Shown here: positions 1 through 23,080 of the stretch, one piece after another
How the letters are laid out: each line of letters begins with the position of its first letter
Numbering within the stretch: position 1 is the stretch's first letter
From: Erpobdella octoculata
Taxonomy: Eukaryota; Annelida; Clitellata; Hirudinida; Erpobdellidae
Direction: 5' to 3'
DNA: 64,000 bases
Assembly: GCA_963978895.1 (NCBI GenBank)
Contig: OZ022247.1
Location: 22,989,371 to 23,053,370, forward strand
Translations under genes and position numbers: made by a program
Notes under the pieces: generated by a model
Seen by the model: only the letters and a program-made list of their open reading frames with translations
Database searches by the model: none
What the model was told of the DNA's origin: nothing

Positions 1-47
<47 letters not shown>

Positions 48-1720
48 GGAGCAGGATGATAAAGTTACATTTATTATTATTACTAACTTTAAACTCAGGT
101 TAGTAGAAAACACTTGTTTTATTAGTCTCACCTCAGCATCTCTGTTCGTGCTGTCATTAAAGAAGATTTTAGCAACAGGCAACAAGATCCAACAGAAGAA
201 TTTTCTTGGATTATTTGAAAATATTTTGTCATTTTCTACCCAGTTGAAGGCTGCTGTTTGTTTTTTTTGTCCAGTGTGTCGATTGTAGCTCTAAGTAATG
301 AAGAAGGCTTCAGATAAGTGATTTATATGACTGTCTTTAATGATGGTCACCCTATTGATGACCCGACAGTCGAGAGAATATTAGAAAAGTCTGATCATGT
401 AATCCGTAAGCTCAAGTCTTTAGGAGTTGAAGTTGTCGTAGTATGAATTGTTTTCTAAAAACGATTTTTTTTTAAAAACTCTTTGCAGAACTACATATAA
501 AACTTCTTAAAAGACCTGTATAAAAATTTACTTATACCTGTATCAGGTTTTATTCAGGGCTTCATTCGGGAAAGTGAGAATAACCCCAGCACCTTCCCCA
601 CCTATGCTACCGGGAGAAATAAGAAAACCTTCAAGATAGAAAATTAATTTATCAGTAATTTTTGTACTCCGAAGTATAATACATCTTATAATTCTAAATA
701 AATAAGAACGTGCCGAACAACTAAAAGTAAAATCACGCACGACGCTCACGTTGAAATCAAATTATTTAATAATTAAAAAAACTAATCTTAAAAAATTAAT
801 TAAACGACGTTTTTTAAAGTTCTTTTCTTTATATTTTTTTCATCTCTGCCAGACAGGCTCACGTCCACATTTCCACATTATTCTACGCCATCATTTTCTC
901 ATTATTACCGGCAAGTCCATGAACTGACTGTCCTTAGACTGTTCGGCCCCAATCGAAACCAGTGACCGAAAGCTGATTGTACAGCGATGATTATATCGAA
1001 CCTGCTATGCCAAGCGATTCGTCCAATTGCATGCTATTATGGGTACATACTTACATACTCTAACTCGACACGCATGGTCGCCATGGATACATGATGAACA
1101 ATTCAATGCACTTATCCGATGGCTTTGTCTAGGAATGAACATGCATCGAGCTGCTAAAGATGTTTATCAAACTGACGCAGTTGTTGATATTAAAAGAAAA
1201 TAAATTATTAATAAAACACTAAGTAGAAATAAACTATCAATCAATGAATGTGGCTATCTTATAATGACTCAAGTATCGACATAATGACTTGATGCTCCTA
1301 TAAATACGGTTTAAGACGATCTGACGACTGCAATTGGTCAGCCAACACTACCGCTATAAATATCGCTGCGATATTTTAATGCCGTTGAGAACTCGGAGCT
1401 GAAATTTCCAGCGATATCTTAAAATACCGCCGGGAATTCCAGCTTAGAATGGATTTTTTTATCGACATCTACGACTTCAGGCAGCAGGGGCCACGGCGAA
1501 GTAATGGAACGGGAACATGATCTACATCTCAACTGCCGCAGCTATAGCGCTGCCACTACCACCACCACCACCACTACTACCACAACCACCACCACCACCA
1601 CTACCACCACCACTTCCACAACAATCACCACCAACACCACTTCTACAACCACCACTACCACAACCACCACTAATACTACCGCAACGACTATTTTTACGAA
1701 CACATTTCTATTATAAACAG
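1..1720. other. Repeat-bearing region upstream of the channel exons
   Basis: Positions 1-44 are a pure AT dinucleotide run that continues past the window edge. Positions 1552-1680 are ACC/ACA-rich triplet DNA ending just before the first recognised channel exon. The rest is AT-rich single-copy-looking sequence with no convincing splice-bounded exon. The missing 5' exons of the channel (signal peptide and first half of the ligand-binding domain) were sought here and not found. The only coding-looking stretch is a 39-codon open frame at 327-446, listed separately. Confidence 0.6.
327..446 (+). other. Short open frame of 39 codons, possible exon
   Basis: An ATG at 327 opens a 39-codon frame ending in TGA at 444-446. 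The peptide is rich in charged residues (it contains DDPTVERILEKS and ends LGVEVVVV) and reads more like protein than the surrounding AT-rich DNA. It could be the last exon of a gene lying to the left or a fragment of a mobile element. I do not recognise it and see no promoter or clear acceptor that fixes its limits. Confidence 0.2.
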
Positions 1721-7123
<5,403 letters not shown>

Positions 7124-8295
7124 GTCAAGGGGGGATCTGAATTAAGTATGTTTGAGGAGGATGTGAATTGTGCATGTCTGTGGTGCTGTAGACTGTGTGC
7201 GTGTGTGTGATCTGTGAATTTTGTTATGTATGTGCGCGTGCGAGAAACTTTTCAGTTTTTGTTTGTGTGTGGAAGTAGCTTCACAAGAAGCTTCATAGTG
7301 AAACTGACTGTAATTTTTATCGGAGTATTGCAGATGGGTTGGGTATTCATGCTGCAAATGAACTCTGATTAAATAAACGTAAATTCGAGCCACTGTTAGT
7401 GAATCTAAAAGAAATTGGTGTTTGTTTATTAGATTAGATTGACCAGAGCAAACAGAACTTTAGAATAAAGAGAACGTTCTAACACATGAGTCTAATAGCG
7501 AAAGAAAACTTACCTAATAATATTTCAACTGATAAATTACCAAATAGCTAATAACAACCACATCTGATCAGGGTGTAATGTACAGAATACGACTAAAATA
7601 ACAGCCAATCGAGATTGAGATAAGACATTGATTTGATCTTGAGATAACCCGTGAAGATCAATTCATTGGAATAAGAAAAAAATATAATATGTATAATAAT
7701 AATAATAATAATATATCTATCTATATATATACATATATATATAAATCTCGTGTCATAGTGTTTGACTTAGCCAGTGCATAGGTTTTTATAACCCGCTCCG
7801 ATCTCTTAAAAGATGTGTGTTGTTAAAGTCTTAAATTTTTATTGGTGCTATCTGAATTTCAATGAATATATATATTAAATGGTGGAGAAAAAAATTCACT
7901 TAGTTGATATTATTGTATAGATTGATTGATTGACTTAGTCTACTAAGTGGTTGGTTGATTGATTGATGGACATGTCAGAGTGATTGATTGAATAATAAGC
8001 TAACAGTTGATTGTTTGTACTTTCGATAGAACTTCAAGTTAAAGTGGAAAACGAAGGTGGAGAAAGTGGAGAAGAAATTGCTCTCAGAGAATATCAAAAA
8101 CACTGATTGCTAGATTGTATTTCTTTAAACTTTCTTAATCATCATCATCATCATCATCATCATATTCATCATCTTCGTCATCGTAGCTATCATCATTGAG
8201 TAATTATTCATGTTTTCGTATTTATTATTATTATTTTGTTATCGTTAATGACCAGCGTTATTTTTTCACCTATAGCTGACAGCTTGCTTCATACC

Positions 8296-8315
8296 ATCAT
8301 CATCATTATCATCAC

Positions 8316-8350
<35 letters not shown>

Positions 8351-8401
8351 ACACCACCATCACCACCACCACCACCAACACCACCACCACCACCACCACC
8401 C

Positions 8402-8446
<45 letters not shown>

Positions 8447-8459
8447 CCATCATCATCAT

Positions 8460-8528
<69 letters not shown>

Positions 8529-8530
8529 TC
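8296..8530. repeat. (ATC)n/(ACC)n compound microsatellite
   Basis: An ATC triplet array is interrupted by an ACC-rich block around 8350-8400 and continues as ATC to about 8530. A shorter ATC run occurs at about 8137-8163. Confidence 0.95.
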
Positions 8531-11009
8531 CATCATCGTCGTCGCTGTCACAGTTTTATTTTCTGCACCATTCTCAACCCCCGTCACATGTGACCGTGTG
8601 ACCGCCATTACGATCAAAGTCCCGATAAACACTTGGCTTCACCAACTCACATCGCCCATCCCTTCTACCATCCTCCTCCACCATTTCGATGATCGTTACC
8701 ATCTTTATCATCGTCATCGTCATCATCGCCACCACAGCCATTGTCACTTTCGTTGTAGTTTTTGTCTTCATTTTGAAGTCGTTTTATTGTACAATAATCT
8801 TTTATTATTCCTTTAGCGATGAGAGTTAGTAAGTTGCTAACGTGCTCGATATTATTATCATTATCATTATCATTAATTATTAATTTACCATTTATGGGAA
8901 ACTACGCGCATAACATTTGGCTCCTTAATTCTGAAGAGCTGTTCGAGTGTTTTCTGGGAACAACGCTGGGGACTTTTTGACACGGGAAGCGGGAGGGAGC
9001 GGAGATGGGCGTGGTGGTGGTTGTAGTGATGGTTGAGGTGGTGGTATTGGTGGTGGTGTTGGTGGTGGTTGTGGTGGTTTTTGAGGTGATGGTCGAGGTG
9101 ATGGTTTAGGTGGTAGTTTAGGCAGTGGTGGTGGTTGTTGTGGTGGCGGTGATGGTTGTGGTGGGGATAGATGTTTGGAATAGTAATTGCATTGGGAAAC
9201 AGGTTGAGTAATGGTGGTGGAGTTGTGTTGAGTAATGATAGTGATCATCCTAAAAAGTGGAAGATTAGCTGATAGTTGTGTTTTGTGTCTTGGTTGTGGT
9301 CTTGTTGGTAGATAGTGATAAGAACAGTCATTAGGATAAGGTCGGAAATTATATATATAGCTTAATATGAATTAGATGATTTATTATTGTAGTATTAAAA
9401 TAAGAAAATCATCAATTATTAAGACTGTTGTAGAGATGACGTAGTGTGGAATCTTGTAGAATTACAGCAGTCTCAGGGAGTTCAAGTTCAAGGTCAAAGA
9501 AATTCAGGAGACAGATACAAAAATGTATTAGAAGATACAATTTCTGAACTTCTGAACCCGATAACCTGCTAAAGTTAGGACAAGGGCATGTAAACATTAA
9601 ACTTTTATCTACTCCTCTCTTTTTTTACTAAGGCCATCATTGTTGATGTTGACGGTAACTGGAGTATAAAAGAGTAATATTTAATAATAACGTGGATGAC
9701 GGTTTCGCTATCAACAAAACGCGACTTGCGAGGAAGCCATCGAGCGGACCATGGCGAAATGATGTGGAGTGTGGACGGAGCGTGTATCTGGGATGATAGG
9801 GATGCATTGTCACGGTGGTATATGGCGTCGGTTGTCATGGAGATTTGTCTGGTAATTTATGTGCCGTGGCAAGCCCAGCTTAATGATGAAACCATCGGCG
9901 CAGTTTATGAGAATGGTAACGACAGCGCTATTGGAGAGGGAGCCATCAAAGAAGGGATGTGCCGAAAACGAGGAAAATGAAGACAAAATGGCGGACACAA
10001 CGGCGGTGATGATGATGATCGTGGAGTTTTCATCACGTAGCGACCATGAATGGCTGTGATATAATGACATTAAAGCGACTTTCTCCCTGTGATTAAATGC
10101 CGGCAATTAAAGCATTTTGTGTGATTATAAGTTAGCGACCATCCCGGTCGTTTCAAAGAAGCGGTCTTCTACTGGTTTTTCCCTCTAACGACTGATTTTC
10201 AATTAGAACTTAGATATTCAGCCGCGTGGGCATGAGAGACCACCGGGAGCCGGACCTCCGAAAACCGACGCGACCCCCCCCCACCCGCTCTTTATATAGT
10301 GGTCGATAACAAAGTTATTTTCTCTTTATAAATTACACTTTTTACTTTTAAGTCTCTTGAACATTAAATATTCAGATGCCAAGAGGAATGGGGAATATGC
10401 CGAAAGGATGTACGTGGTCAACACTCGCTATAATTTTTTTTTTTATATTTCAAGTAAGATATCTTAGACTCATCTGAAATACGTTCGTATGTCAAATTCC
10501 AGAAAAGACAGCTGATCAGAATTTCTGTCAAATCTAGATTACAAGATTTGTCCCTGACAAATACACACCCACATACATGCATACCAACACCTACACCTAT
10601 ACACACACACACACAAGTGATAGAACATTCATGAGGGCCACTCTGCACTGAATCCCCAACGAATAAATTCTGAGTTGATACAAACGTACATAGCTGTAGA
10701 TTAGTGTAGAAATTCAAGTTATAATCAAGAAATATTTATTCATATTTATTTTCATTCTCTGCTTTCTTTTGTACAAGCCGCCATCATTTTCATCACCGCC
10801 GTTGCCGCTGCCACCGCTATCTTCATCACCGCCGTGCCGCCGCCACCGCCATCTTTTTAAAAAATTTCAGGTCTATGATTAATTTTAATGACTTCATATC
10901 TACAACGTTTTTTTGCTTCTAAAATTTTGTATGTCTTCTTGAAAGTGAGAAAAAGAAAAAGAAGAAGAGGAGAAGAAGAAGATACGTCGGTTCCGGAGTT
11001 GCTCTTGTA

Positions 11010-11340
11010 TTACTCCGCTCTTTTTGTATTACTCCGCTCTTTTTGTATTACTCCGCTCTTTTTGTATTACTCCGCTCTTTTTGTATTACTCCGCTCTTTT
11101 TGTATTACTCCGCTCTTTTTGTATTACTCCGCTCTTGTATTACTCCTCTTTTTTTATATTAATCCGCTCTTTTTGTATTAATCCACTCTTTTTGTATTAC
11201 TCCGCTCTTGTATTACTCCGCTCTTGTATTACTCCGCTCTTGTATTACTCCGCTCTTGTATTACTCCGCTCTTGTATTACTCCGTTCTTTTTATATTAAT
11301 CCGCTCTTTTTATATTAATCCGCTCTTCTTAATTGTATTA
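11010..11340. repeat. Minisatellite, 19-bp and 16-bp units
   Basis: Tandem copies of TATTACTCCGCTC spaced by TTTTTG (19-bp unit) in the first part and by TTG (16-bp unit) from about 11200. Later copies diverge (TATTAATCCGCTC). The long reading frames across it, with repeated ITPLFLYYSALF peptides, come from the repeat itself. Confidence 0.93.
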
Positions 11341-12330
11341 TTCCGCTCATATTTGTATTCATCAAACTTAGCGATCGATTATAAAATCAAGTTCAAAAGG
11401 TTATAAAGACTAGCGGGTCAACGCGTGTAGAATTATGGCTGAACATAATTGACGATTAAATGAATGAATGTCTGAAGAGGGCGGGAAGGGAGTGAGGGAG
11501 GGGGGGAGGGAGGGGAAATAGTAGGAGTAATTAGGTTTGAGGATTAAGCAAAAATTATGAACAATTGTAGGGCGATTAATAAATCGTGAAAAAAAACAAT
11601 GGATCGAGTGAATGAGTGAGGAGGCTCTTTGATGACGGTGATAATGATGGCGGTAATGAAGTCTTTGACGCCTATATGGTTGGTTATAGTCATGGTCCTC
11701 GGTGGCAGAATGTGCTCAGAGGTTTTGGGCGGACACGCAAACCAGTAAGAGCATGGGGTGTAGTATATTAATTAGTGAGAATATAAGAAGATGGAATGGA
11801 CCACTGAGACATCCCTCCATCCATGCTTGCTTGCAACATCTCAGGTACTTAGGTACTTCTGACGATGGCTGAGTCGTCCTGTTTGTGTGGAAGAAATGTC
11901 ATGATGACTCATATTTCCATGAATTGGTCACGCTGCTGTCGGTCGGTGGGCGAAACAGAAGGGGAGATTGAAGGGGGGTTGAAGGGTCTCACGCTGTCTG
12001 AGAACAATAAGGAGATAAACACGTGCAGCTATGGAGGGGGAAAAAGGGAGAGGAGAAGGGAAGAGAAGAGATAGAAAATAATAATAAATAAATAAATTTA
12101 TTTATTTATTAATAAAGAGAAAGAGATAAAAAAAGAGAGAAAGGAGAATGTAAACAGAACTGAGAGTGACTTGTGTGACGGAAATCGCGTGTCTGCGTCG
12201 TTCGGTAATTACAAATAGTTTTTTTTTCTTGTTTTTTTATTCCAAAAAGTAACGTCATTGAATCGGCTCTAACGTCATCTCTTTCTTCTTATTATTCTGT
12301 CGTCATGGGTTTTTTATTATGATTTTTTTT

Positions 12331-12676
<346 letters not shown>

Positions 12677-15102
12677 GTTTTGTTTCCTTTCTCAGCGAAT
12701 TTTTTTATTTCACCGAAGAATCTGTGACGACATTTGTTTATTGTCACGATCTTTGACGGTCGAGTTGCCGATGGTGACGTAGGTTGCCACTGGAGTCCGC
12801 ATCGACAGTGACTATGACTATGACACCGATTGCAATAGTCTTGCAGTAATATAACCCCCCCCTCACCTCAATACATTCCCTGACCCCTTACTCAAAACGC
12901 TAACTTTTTCGGCCCAGCCCAGTGCTTAATAAGCCCGACCAGCGAACACCAACCAGGTTGTCTGTTTGAGTCCAAGAAAAAAATTTGCTTTTTTTGTAAA
13001 TATTAATTTATAAATACATAAACGACATAATTATTATCTGATTATTATTATTATTATTATTATTATTATAAATTACTATAAATAAATAGCACAAAAACAT
13101 AAGCACCAGCAATCAGTATTGACTAACCAATTAACTACCAAACCGAACTCGGTCTTTATATTTAAAATTTATATTCGCATGTGAAATGAATTTTCTTTTA
13201 TATTATTAGTATTTTTGGTATTGTCATATTGTAGGCCGTTTGTTTGTCTGTTTCGTTTTTTGTCTGTTTGTTCGACCGTTTGCTTGGATCTGTTGAATTT
13301 ATATGAAAGTATTTCTCTATAGCTATTGAAAAGAAAATTTTAAATATTATTAACAAATGCGTATCGATACAATTTAATATTATTGAACTTCACACAACTT
13401 AATCGCACTCATTAAGACGAACTAAAGTTTTTTTAGTGAGAGTATAATGACCACTTTGGGAGATGCTGATAGTGATGACGATGATAACGATACTGTCCCA
13501 GTTTCTTATCAATTGACAACCACCCAATATATCTTTACACGATTATTATAGCCGCTCGTTTTTGATCATAAAAAAAATTATATTTTAAGAAACTAGAACT
13601 ACTTCTATTCTATTATTAATAATAATAATAATAATAATACTAATAATAAGATTTATTTACGGCCTTATCGCCGATTTATAAGCATGTTATTGATTAAAAG
13701 TGCGTGTCACTCCACTTCACTCTTTCGCAAGTGCGATTTCCATTCTCTCTGGATTCTCTGAATGTTTCAATTAAAATGCATACGTGGAAAACATTCCTAG
13801 AATGAATCACTTTGACCGAAGCTTACATTTATCACCACCCCCGCAATGACCTCGACACCTCCAAAAATCGCTCTCACACCCCCGCAATCGTCTCCGACAT
13901 TCCGCAATGACCCCCACCCCATCGCAGCTACAACACCACATATTTAACAACTACTTTAGCCCATCTACATAGTTTGACAGCAAATAAGTTCAACTTGATA
14001 GCTGCAAGTATCAGTTGTTTTGCTTGTTTCAATACTCGAAACGGGGGGGGGGAATGGAGTGTCGTTTATAGTTGTCTGATTGTAATAACAACCACACTGG
14101 CTGCCCAACAATATCATACCCTATTGACATGCCTAAGTGGGTGGAGTAGGGGTGATTTAATCACATAAGTCGCCAAAGAGATTAACATTGAACTAAAAGT
14201 GTTTTCAATTTTATAAATCGATTTGTCAAATTTTTCTTGAAGAAAAATCTAACGACAACGCTCGGACAAGGCTGAGTAGATACGAAGTATTCAAAATGTC
14301 ATTGTTAAGTATTACATAGACTGACATAGTGATTTTTTAATAATTTGGTCGTAGGGGGGGGGTGGATGACCCACGTCTCCCCTGAATCCGAGGCTGCACG
14401 TGCATGAGATGAATGTCTCAGCTCTTAATCATCAGTTTCCACGTGTTTTCACTACAGGTGTCTTTCCCTCTCTCTCTTTATTTCTCTCTCTCTATTTATC
14501 TATCTGTCTCTGTTTCTCTTGCTGTCTGTCTAGTTTATTAGTTAGCTATTTTTGCTATGCGTCTCTATGCGCTCTTGTTTTTTCCAATGCGCGTAAGGTT
14601 ACGTGCGTGCATCGGTGTGAGTGTAGTAATACGGCAATTAAGACCATTTCATCGAACAAGTACTTGTTCGTAGTAAAATACTTTTTCTCGAACTTCAGGC
14701 ATAACTGCAAATCAATGAGTGGTGAAAAGGGCGTGGGGCGTCGCATGCATGCAGGCAGGCAGACAGGCAGGCAGGCAGGCGGTGCTTAGGACGATGATCG
14801 AGGGGGGTTAGTTGGTGATGATGATGGTGTTGGTGGCTATTATGGCGGTGGTATAATAAAGATGGCGGTGATGATGGCATAGATATTAATAATTATGAAA
14901 AATAAAATGATGATCGAGGACAAATTGATGATACGGGTGATCTTAGTAATGTCGGTACTAATTTATAAATCGGTTATAAAATTATTAGGCAACATAGAAC
15001 CCATATTTGGTCATGCCCGAACATGGTATAAAAATAGACTTGGACGTGAGACGATGTTAAAAGCGTGTGTATATGTGCACGTGACTCTGTCCGTTGGTTT
15101 TG

Positions 15103-15189
15103 GCCAACGCGTGGGCGGAAAAAAAACAATAAACCTAAATAATGGAAAGAGGGCCAACCTTACTTCTTTTCCTCCACCCACGCGTTGGC
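15103..15189. repeat. Inverted repeat with 13-bp perfect arms
   Basis: GCCAACGCGTGGG at 15103-15115 pairs with CCCACGCGTTGGC at 15177-15189; pairing may extend into the flanking purine/pyrimidine runs. The loop is about 60 bases. The arms are GC-rich compared with the surroundings. No gene is adjacent; function unknown. Confidence 0.8.
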
Positions 15190-16649
15190 TTCCATAGCAA
15201 CGAAAACAAGCGTCCTTAACAACACGCGGCAACGCACTAAGTTGCGGCGGCAAGAAAGATAATAACGGTTGCCGCAGGTGAAGCTGCCGTCATCGGCGTG
15301 AGTCATGGAAAAACGCGAAAAAATCGTACTGCTTGTTGTAGCGGCATCTGACGTAGAAACTCTAAAAGTAACTATTACGTGTTTACAGTTTACAGTTTAC
15401 ACACATTCCGGCTACCGGCATTGTTTTCATAACTTTCGTAGCATCTGCAGAAACTTTACATCAATTATAGTTATTACCGCTGAAACGTCCTCTAATAACA
15501 TAACACCTCTAACAATTAAAATATCAAACACAAAGACGTCATTAAAGTCACGGACATCTTGACACACATGCACCGACACATGAGCATAATGTATACAAAT
15601 CATATACACATATTTTAGACACACACATCCGTAACTGCATTTCGAGAGCTTCTTACGTACGTGTGCGTGCGTGTGTGTGTGTGTGTGTGCGTACGCGTCA
15701 AAAGCACATTCAGATAACCGAAAAACCTTTATAAAAGGCAACGAAGCGAGTGTTTCATATAACTTTACTCAAACGTTGACAAGCGAGAAGCGACGAGTTT
15801 GTCTTTGCTTACCGAAACAACAGCCTGCTGCATTGAAAATCAAAGCCGAGAGAAATTGAAACCTGCTAGAAGATCGACCAGTTGATTCAAGTGAGACGTT
15901 CTTTATCAATCCGATAGCTTTTTACATGGTTGACGAATTTTATACCGATCTAATTTTATTTTATGATTTATGATGAAAACCCTTTGAATTATTATTTTAC
16001 TTTGAAATCTATTTTGTAAAAACTTATTTAAAATTTTATTTTTATTTAAAATACGCATCTTATTTTGAAATTGATTTTTAAAAATACTTTTTTAAAATTT
16101 TATATCGATTTAATAGAAAAAATAAGATGTTCACATCTTTGTAATCTTAATAGTTGTCTCCAATTTTAAGTAATTATATAAAATTATTTAAAAAATATAA
16201 ACGTTTGATTTAAATAATGTTTTGATATTTTTTGTTTTTCACATTTAATGCCAAATTGGACATTTGCTTTTTTTTTATAAATAAAGTCTTAAATTCAGTC
16301 TAAAACATCAAAAAGCAGCAAAACAGTGACATTTCTAAATTTCACCTCTTGGAGTCACCTTTTTAAGAAGCTTTCATATTTTTTGATATTTTTTTATATT
16401 TTTTAGCGAGTTAAAAAATTAGAAAAACAATCTTTGAAGGTTCACCTCTCTCTTTCTCTCTCTCTCTTTTTCTTTTTCTCTCCCTCATCCTATCTTTTCT
16501 ATTTTTGCTTTCCACCCTTTGCCTCTATGTTCTTAGTTTTTTCTTTTCTAAAAAAACTTTTTCATTTTTTTTCTTCTTTGTTCTCCCGTTCGTGGACCTC
16601 TCTCCTCCATTTAAATTTTTTTTCTCACCACTCTTTCATCCAGGACCAT

Positions 16650-16808
16650 AACTTATTATAGTAATATAATAGAACATACAAACTTATTATATTAATAGAA
16701 TAGAACATGCAAATTTATTATATTAATAGAATAGAACATGCAAATTTATTATATTAATAGAATAGAACATGCAAATTTATTATAATAATATAATAGAACA
16801 TGCAAACA
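16650..16808. repeat. 31-bp tandem repeat, about five copies
   Basis: Successive units contain GAACATGCAAATTTATTATA followed by TTAATAGAATA, with small changes in the first and last copies. Confidence 0.9.
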
Positions 16809-17073
16809 TGCCTGAGGTTCAACAATCTGTCTTCTATATAATTATTTTGATTATAATAATTCACAATAATAATTATCATTATTATTGTTGTTATTTATAT
16901 TTAAATTTTCCAACTAACTAATCATGAGTGACACTTTCTTCTCTAAATATTGGCCTCGTTGATTACGAATGTTGTCTTAAAAATGTAATTTTTCTCATTC
17001 GGAGATGTGCAAAGGAATACATTTAATTAGGTCAATCGCAAATTAAAACGAAAGCGACTTAATAACAATAATG

Positions 17074-17110
<37 letters not shown>

Positions 17111-17694
17111 AATTTATAACAATATGATTATCCTGATGATGATGATGATCATCATCATTATCTTTACAGTACTTAATATTATATTTATGATGATAATATT
17201 TGTTTCTTATTAAGATAATAAGTTGTAATATATGTATTTTATTTTTTTTTCTACATTTCGGGTTTTCTTGTAAATTAGGACCAGTCGTCAGTCTCAACTG
17301 AAATAACTTCTATTTATAAATAGTTAGAAATTAAATGCTGACCCTAGATATATTCAGTGCTATAAAACATTGCATAGCTTAATAGTTTTTAACACCAGGG
17401 TCGTTTTGGGAAGTAGCTAATACATTTGATTTGTGGAGTTCAAAGAATGACAGAAAGAAAAAGTTAGAGATATAGAAAGAGAAGAAGTGAGAGAAAGAAA
17501 GAGAGAGAGAGAGAAAAAGAGAAAATTGAGAAACACTAGCCTTTTACATTAAATTATTATTTTAATCTCATATCAATCGAAATAATTTCATAATTTCAAA
17601 TATTTTTATTTAGATAAAAAACAAAACAATTAAAAAAAGCAAAAGAGCAGAACATATCTGGAACCTTGAAGACTAGGAAATTTTATCATCTACA

Positions 17695-20553
<2,859 letters not shown>

Positions 20554-21689
20554 AAAATAATTTAGTATTAGCTAATTTTATTTCTTTTTTTTTCAGGGTG
20601 AAAATATGAATGGACCGTTGTCATTCGGTCAAGAAGCGGGAATTTGGAGGAAGCGAGAAAGTAGATAGTGGCTTGGTCAATTAGGAAATTAATCGATGGC
20701 GCTTGAAGATTTGCTTGAAAAATAACTGTTTTTGTTATAAAGTAAAACACTATAACTGCCATCATAAATTTCGTCATCATTATCATAATCATTGTTTACT
20801 ATATTAATATATAAGTAATAATCTATCTGTTATCTATTTATTAATGTTTTAAATGTTACTGTTCGTTTTATTCTAATCGAATGAATTTTGACTAGAAATG
20901 TGTTGTAGTAGCTAGTGGCGAGGATGGCGACTTAGGAAATTCATAGCGCTGTCCTCTCGCCTATGTTATATTTACTCCGTTTGTTTGTATGTCTGTCTGT
21001 CTGTCCTCTTGTCTGTCATCTCGAATCTTAGGAAAATATTTCGTTTTGCATGTCATTTCGTGTATGTGTGTTCGTGTATGTGTGTTTGTGCGTTCGTGTG
21101 TGTTCGCGACTGTGTGAACGAGTTCTACGCAGGCATGTAAGTTAAAAGAATATATATGTTTGATGTATGTATTTATTCTGATTTGGAAATGTGTTTAGTA
21201 TTTATAACTTGTTGTCTGATTCCTGCGAGATTAGCTAGTTTACTCTCTTTTGACGCATTTTTTCAATCTTTCAAAACCTAACACTCGCATACCCTTACAA
21301 GCTCACAAATAGAACACATCTTCAAACTCACTTTCTCACATACTCTGTTTCCGGGATATAAAAAAAAATGATAGAAAACCCCACGTGGGGTCCTCAACTT
21401 ATTCTGTGACTTTTGGAGTTTATATTTTCACTTTTAGTACAGCTTAATCGAACGGAAGATTCTTGAAATGGTTGCCAGTCCCTGTTAAAAATCCAGTCTT
21501 GTAACTCTAGGAAGTCAGATAGTGTTATCATGACATTGGCACTTATGGCAACAACAGTACTACTTTTTTTCAATTGTCTGACCAAAATTCACTTTTCAAT
21601 ACGATTATTTCCTTCGATACGATCTCTGCCTTGCGTATGCGTATTTGTGTATCGTATGCGTATTTGTTATCGTTTGCATATTGGTATGA

Positions 21690-21845
21690 GTATTTGAAGA
21701 GTGTTTGTTTGAGTATTTGTATGAGAATTTGAATGAGAATTTATATGAGCGCTTGTATGAGTATTTGTTTGAGTCTTTGTATGAGAATTTGTTTGAGTAT
21801 TTGTATGAGAATTTGTTTGAGTATTTGTATGAGAATTTGAGTGAG
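21690..21845. repeat. 24-bp tandem repeat
   Basis: Units alternate GAGTATTTGTATGAGAATTT and GTTT-type endings. A frame reading EYLYENLF repeated stays open across it; this follows from a 24-bp unit and is not evidence of a gene. Confidence 0.85.
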
Positions 21846-22404
21846 TGTCTGCACGAGCACGTATTGTCCTTTAACTGTCACCGTAAGTCTGTTTACTTTT
21901 AATTTTGCTGTCGCCATTTTGGATTGTTTATTTATGAAGGTCGTACGCTGTCGGGATGTCGACGCCAGACTGTAACAGTCTGTAAGCCTCTTCTTCTACT
22001 CCTATTGTTGACGATAGCTGTGAAAGTTTTTGGCTATTAGCTCTATATTGTCTTCAAAATTACAACTGAACTCACTGCTATACGTTTATGTTAAAAAAAA
22101 ACAATTAATTATTAATCATTATATTTATAGTAACTTGCTGTGAAATTTACAATTCGGAAGATAACTTTGGTATTAGTTGAGAAACAAAAAAAAACGAAAT
22201 TACTTGCCACGTCAACTTGTATTGTTTCTTTATATTATTTACACAAGAAAAATTTGCTAATATGACAATTGTGGCTTCAAATGAGTTTTTTTATTCACGT
22301 GGGGCTTTAATGAGCTCACATGGCAAGGGTTGAAGGACGCCAGCAGCTTTAGCACGCGCATAGCACGTGCTACATACATTCTAAACATTTTATGGACAAA
22401 AAAG

Positions 22405-22410
22405 CGGTTC

Positions 22411-22447
<37 letters not shown>

Positions 22448-23080
22448 GCAAATTTTGGCAATAAATTTTCTTCTATACAAGCTCGAAGAAAAACAGCTCT
22501 AAACTTAAAAGAAACAACTTTTTTCATAACACGTTCCACTTTTCTGAACTGTGGAACAAGACGAGCTTCAAACAAACTATTGAAATTCATAGTTAGAAAT
22601 TATTTTTATTACATATAATGCCGACGCGTTTCGGAGAGATACTCTCCATTTTCAAGGCAAATGAAACGTAAACACAACGGAAAACCAAAAGCACAGAAAG
22701 AAACGAAAATGTTGCTCAAATATTCGAAAAGCAAAAGAAGAAAAATAAATAATACAAATAAAATAGAAAGAAAAAATAAATTTATATATAATAATAAATA
22801 AATAAAATAAAATAAATAACAAGTAAAACGAAACAATCCTAAGGGGGGGAAATAAGCAAGATACGATCTACTTCTTTCGCCTTCGTTGTGTGATATTTAC
22901 GTTGTCTATCACATGTTGGAACATATCATGAGTAGAATCAACATCCAACGATTCTGGTGCATCAGTACCGATACATTCTTCAGCAGCCAGTGAAACCGCA
23001 ACTACATCCGTCGTCTCCAACGTGTGAGATCTGTCAACCTCTCCCTGAAGCAATTGCTCATCGTTTTCATCGGGAAGCAG

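Noticed and set aside
1450..1515. MDFFIDIYDFRQQG-like peptide resembling the loop D region of the channel
   Set aside because: No splice sites place it in the gene, it stops quickly, and the real DYSLSMYFRQAW exon follows; probably chance.
9696..9980. 94-codon plus-strand frame in the intergenic region
   Set aside because: An equally long antisense frame overlaps it (9810-10106), there are no splice or conservation clues, and the composition reflects locally higher GC.
11024..11406. Frames with YYSALFVLLRS repeats
   Set aside because: Generated by the 19/16-bp minisatellite.
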